NCBI GenBank assembly: GCA_965214015.1 | Contig: CBDCAS010000018.1 | Coordinates: 106,396 to 170,395, forward strand | Length of the DNA stretch: 64,000 nucleotides | Origin: CBDCAS01 sp965214015 | GTDB lineage: Bacteria > Pseudomonadota > Gammaproteobacteria > Coxiellales > Coxiellaceae | Direction: 5' to 3' | Shown here: in pieces, positions 61,577 to 64,000 of the stretch | How positions within the stretch are numbered: the first letter of the stretch is position 1 | How the letters are laid out: the number at the start of each line of letters is the position of its first letter | Position numbers and translations under genes: made by a program | Notes under the pieces: generated by a model | The model's database searches: none | What the model was told of the DNA's origin: nothing | What the model saw: only the letters and a program-made list of their open reading frames with translations

Positions 61577-62992
61577 TCAGCTTTTTTTACAGCTAATAAA
61601 AAATTTCCCACAGTGTTTATATCTATAAAATAATCCTACAGGTAATAGCAGCAACACCATACCAAAAATAAATAAGACTTCATAATGTAGAGCTCCCCCT
61701 ACATTAATACTCGAAGGTGGAAAAAAGCCCACCACTAATGTGCTTAGTGATCCTATCATACCTAGTAAACAAGTAATCCAACAACCTATTTGACCTCCTG
61801 GGATTGTAAACTTTTTAGGAAGATGAGCATATTTATAGTAGATAAAGCAAGCAGCAGCAAACATCAGAATATACATTAACATATACAACTGCGTGCTTAA
61901 GTCTGTTAAAAGCCAATAAGACCCATTTACACTTGGCATTAATAAAAACGCCAAACAAATGACACTTACTAAAATAGCTTGTGTGATAAGAAGATGACTA
62001 GGAACCTGATTATTATTTTGTGTTTGAAAAAATTTTGGAAGATATCCTTGCTCTGCGGCCTGCATAAGCCCTTTTGCTGGTGAGATAATCCAATTCATCA
62101 TGCCACCTATACTTCCCATTAGCAAAGCAACAGCAATCACTGGAATCATCCATTTCAAATGATAAGTATAAAAGAAATAACGAAACGTTTGCATCACACC
62201 ATCAACCAAATGAATCTGATGAGTTGGCAGCACAAAAGCAATCGTCAAAGAGCCAAAAACCATGGTGACTGTAATAATTAAAACAGACCAAAATAAAGCT
62301 TTCGGAAATTTACTCTGTGCATCTTTAATATTTCGAATATGCACTGTTGCTAATTCCATACCTAAAAAAGAGGTCATAATAGCTGTCAAAGAAATCCAAC
62401 TCTCTGTATGTCCAAAATGAGGGATAATATTATGCGCATTAATATGAAGTTGTAGTGGTTGACCACTAAATATCCAAACAGCTCCCAATCCAATAATCAG
62501 TAGCATTGGAATAATCATCCCAAAAACAGCACAAAAACTAGCAAAACGCGTTGATGTCTTTAAACCTTTTAAACTAATAAAGGTCAAGATCCAAAATATT
62601 CCAAGAATCATAGCTATCAAATAGATCTTGTTCTGTGATAATGCTGGATTAAACAAAAAAGTAGCCGTCCCTGTAATAAAGGACAATATAGTGGGGTACC
62701 ATACCATTGTGTTAATCCATTGCAGCCAAATTGCTAAAAATGCGACCTTTTCACCAAAAGCCATGCGTACCCAGTGATAAATTCCTCCTTCTTCATGCCA
62801 CATTGATGACAATTGTGCTGAGACTAAAGCAGCAGGTATTAAAAATATAAAAGCGGCAACAATAAAAAAAAAAATAATCGAATGTCCAAAAAGTGCAGTA
62901 GTAGGCAAATTACGAATACTATCTATCGATACTGTGATCAACATCACTAATGAAAACACACTAAAACCAGCCCGAGCTTTTATAGCTGCCAT
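61577..62992 (-). CDS. APC-family amino acid transporter (GadC-like)
   Basis: This 471-residue inner-membrane protein has 12 hydrophobic helices. SLVMLITVSIDSIRNLP in helix 1, GGIYHWVRMAFGEKVAFLAIWLQW and SPAKGLMQAAEQGYLPKFFQ are typical of the glutamate:GABA-type APC antiporters common in Legionella and Chlamydia-like intracellular bacteria. The amino acid carried cannot be inferred. It is convergent with rne, with a weak AGAGAG/CTCTCT hairpin (61545-61565) between. Confidence 0.88.
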   Translation of the reverse strand: MAAIKARAGFSVFSLVMLITVSIDSIRNLPTTALFGHSIIFFFIVAAFIFLIPAALVSAQLSSMWHEEGGIYHWVRMAFGEKVAFLAIWLQWINTMVWYPTILSFITGTATFLFNPALSQNKIYLIAMILGIFWILTFISLKGLKTSTRFASFCAVFGMIIPMLLIIGLGAVWIFSGQPLQLHINAHNIIPHFGHTESWISLTAIMTSFLGMELATVHIRNIKDAQSKFPKALFWSVLIITVTMVFGSLTIAFVLPTHQIHLVDGVMQTFRYFFYTYHLKWMIPVIAVALLMGSIGGMMNWIISPAKGLMQAAEQGYLPKFFQTQNNNQVPSHLLITQAILVSVICLAFLLMPSVNGSYWLLTDLSTQLYMLMYILMFAAACFIYYKYAHLPKKFTIPGGQIGCWITCLLGMIGSLSTLVVGFFPPSSINVGGALHYEVLFIFGMVLLLLPVGLFYRYKHCGKFFISCKKS

Positions 62993-63219
62993 ATTAATAC
63001 ACCTTGTAATTTAAGGTCTTACATTACTGATAGCAGCATTATCAATGATTTAATTGCCAAAATAAAGTACCCTTTGACCTGACATCATGATATGAGTGAG
63101 AGCTAATGCCCTTTGGTTAGTTGTGATTTGCATATAGACCTTAGTCGGTTACACTGAAGAATAACCTTTTACCACTATTGTAAAAAATGATGCTTTATAG
63201 AACTTAAGTTGCAATTCTA

Positions 63220-63622
63220 TTAAGAGAAGCCTCTGCTTTGCTTGCTCGAATTATAAAGTCTAAAGCTATCATCATATAAAGCATCTATGGTTTTAAATAC
63301 ATCAGCCTCGCGCTCACGTCTTGCTTGAATCCCTTTATGTTTTTTAGCATTTGATTTATATCTAATCTCATATTCGACCCTATCAAATTTATCATTACGT
63401 ATATGTTCAATAAGATTTGGACCTATTAGTGATGGCGAATGTACTGCCAATGAAATAAGAGCAACTTGTTGATGATCTGATAGTTTTTCAAAATGTTCTC
63501 TATCAATCTTATATACAATTTGATTAATGGCTTCTTTTATTATGTATTTTTCTAAAGCTATAGCCTGCTCAGCTGTGAGTGCTGTTTCACCTATTAAAAG
63601 CTTATCAAAATCAGTATCTGGT
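63220..63622 (-). pseudogene. C-terminal part of a lysozyme-like (GH24/T4-type) protein cut by an IS
   Basis: The reading frame is open from the IS junction at 63622 to a stop at 63220 (about 133 residues). It contains LTAEQAIALEKYIIKEAINQIV, FEKLSDHQQVALISLAVHSPS, IGPNLIEHIRNDKFDRV and KGIQARREREADVF. These match, in order, the helical lobe of phage lysozymes (L-x-Q-x-Q-x-x-A-L-x-S-x-x-F-N-x-G and G-L-x-x-R-R-x-x-E-x-x-L-F). The catalytic Glu and N-terminus would lie beyond the IS, outside the window. The match is by motif only. Confidence 0.55.
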
Positions 63623-64000
63623 TAGGACTTACGCGAAATCGAATTTCACTTGAGGTTGCCTGAGTTCATTAATCCTATATTGGTCTAATAAATTGTCTTT
63701 TATTTGGTAAATGGTTTTAGCTGCATGATGAGCGACAGATTTGAGTTTAAGCCAGACCAAATAGGCACAAGTGATATGATTACGCTGAATACGTTGCTTG
63801 CGGCACTGACATTTAGCTACGCCAGTCAATTGTTTAGCTTCGCGGTGAAACTCCTCAACACACCATCGGATGTTATACACATTTTGTATAGCCTCAGCGG
63901 TTAATTGAGATTTATCGTTAGTGACAATAAAGTCCGTTCGGCAGGTAGAGGCCGTAATGCGGTAAAGTTGCACATGAAAATCATTAGGAAATTTATTCAG
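63623..64000 (-). mobile_element. Second copy of the 35866-type IS, inverted, cut by the window end
   Basis: It begins with TAGGACTTACGCGA and reads as the mirror of the end of the copy at 35866-36996. The 378 visible bases look almost identical; at the protein level only one residue differs (Met to Arg before the last INEL). It is therefore a recent copy. Confidence 0.93.
63629..64000 (-). CDS. DDE transposase C-terminal part (continues beyond the window)
   Basis: The open frame continues past 64000. Visible text includes TASTCRTDFIVTND, IRWCVEEFHREAKQLTG (catalytic Glu) and the C-terminus. It is the same protein as that at 35922-36989 and appears intact as far as seen. Confidence 0.9.
   Translation of the reverse strand: MNKFPNDFHVQLYRITASTCRTDFIVTNDKSQLTAEAIQNVYNIRWCVEEFHREAKQLTGVAKCQCRKQRIQRNHITCAYLVWLKLKSVAHHAAKTIYQIKDNLLDQYRINELRQPQVKFDFA

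Noticed and set aside
63160..63220. Terminator after the lysozyme-like fragment
   Set aside because: No stem of useful length was found in the AT-rich gap.

Overview
This is an AT-rich bacterial chromosome segment, most probably from a gammaproteobacterium of the Legionella/Coxiella/Rickettsiella type (order Legionellales). That is inferred from gene content: a holB-tmk-mltG-fabF-acpP-fabG-fabD-fabH-plsX-rpmF cluster, rne divergent from rluC, a separate trpR next to a compact trp operon, Sel1-repeat and J-domain proteins, a PAS hybrid kinase and many insertion sequences. The exact taxon cannot be fixed from the sequence alone. No rRNA, tRNA or CRISPR array was seen.

Region 1 (1-8.0 kb) is accessory DNA. 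Its left edge looks like the control end of an integrative conjugative element: a divergent XRE repressor and a phage Q-like protein around a perfect 14-bp palindrome, then a leader terminator, then the start of a PilL-like gene. It is followed by an aminoglycoside-phosphotransferase remnant, an internally deleted IS, two convergent MFS efflux pumps, a FosA-like gene, a lysine-rich histone-like protein and a complete IS.

Region 2 (8.0-31 kb) is a biosynthetic and signalling island. A membrane-anchored FAD oxidoreductase precedes a decayed adenylation domain and a 2433-residue NRPS (A with embedded PRMT-like methyltransferase - PCP - C - A - PCP - reductase). The NRPS is translationally coupled to a hybrid histidine kinase (PAS-PAS-HisKA-HATPase-REC-Hpt). 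Downstream are a Sel1-repeat protein coupled to a J-domain protein whose C-terminus is a copied response-regulator tail, an IS630 element with a probable -1 frameshift, a stand-alone receiver protein, a radical-SAM enzyme and a secreted propeller/hemopexin-like protein. A segment containing a large hairpin and the 3' end of a receiver gene occurs twice (near 20.6 and 25.8 kb). The domain order suggests a reductively released dipeptide aldehyde or pyrazinone-type product; its control by the kinase is inference.

Region 3 (31-37.3 kb) holds a DEAD-box helicase, a delta-9-type desaturase, a complete IS with target duplication, and a polysaccharide pyruvyl transferase gene split by another IS with a 5-bp duplication.

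Region 4 (37.3-63 kb) is core metabolism: recJ-trpR-trpEGDCFBA with a palindromic candidate TrpR operator, a GNAT enzyme, a type II (eukaryote-like) glutamine synthetase, tatD with a homopolymer frameshift, the holB-to-rpmF lipid cluster, an outer-membrane protein with a PagL-like C-terminal barrel, rluC, rne and an amino-acid transporter. The window ends in a lysozyme-like gene broken by a second, inverted copy of the IS found at 35.9 kb.
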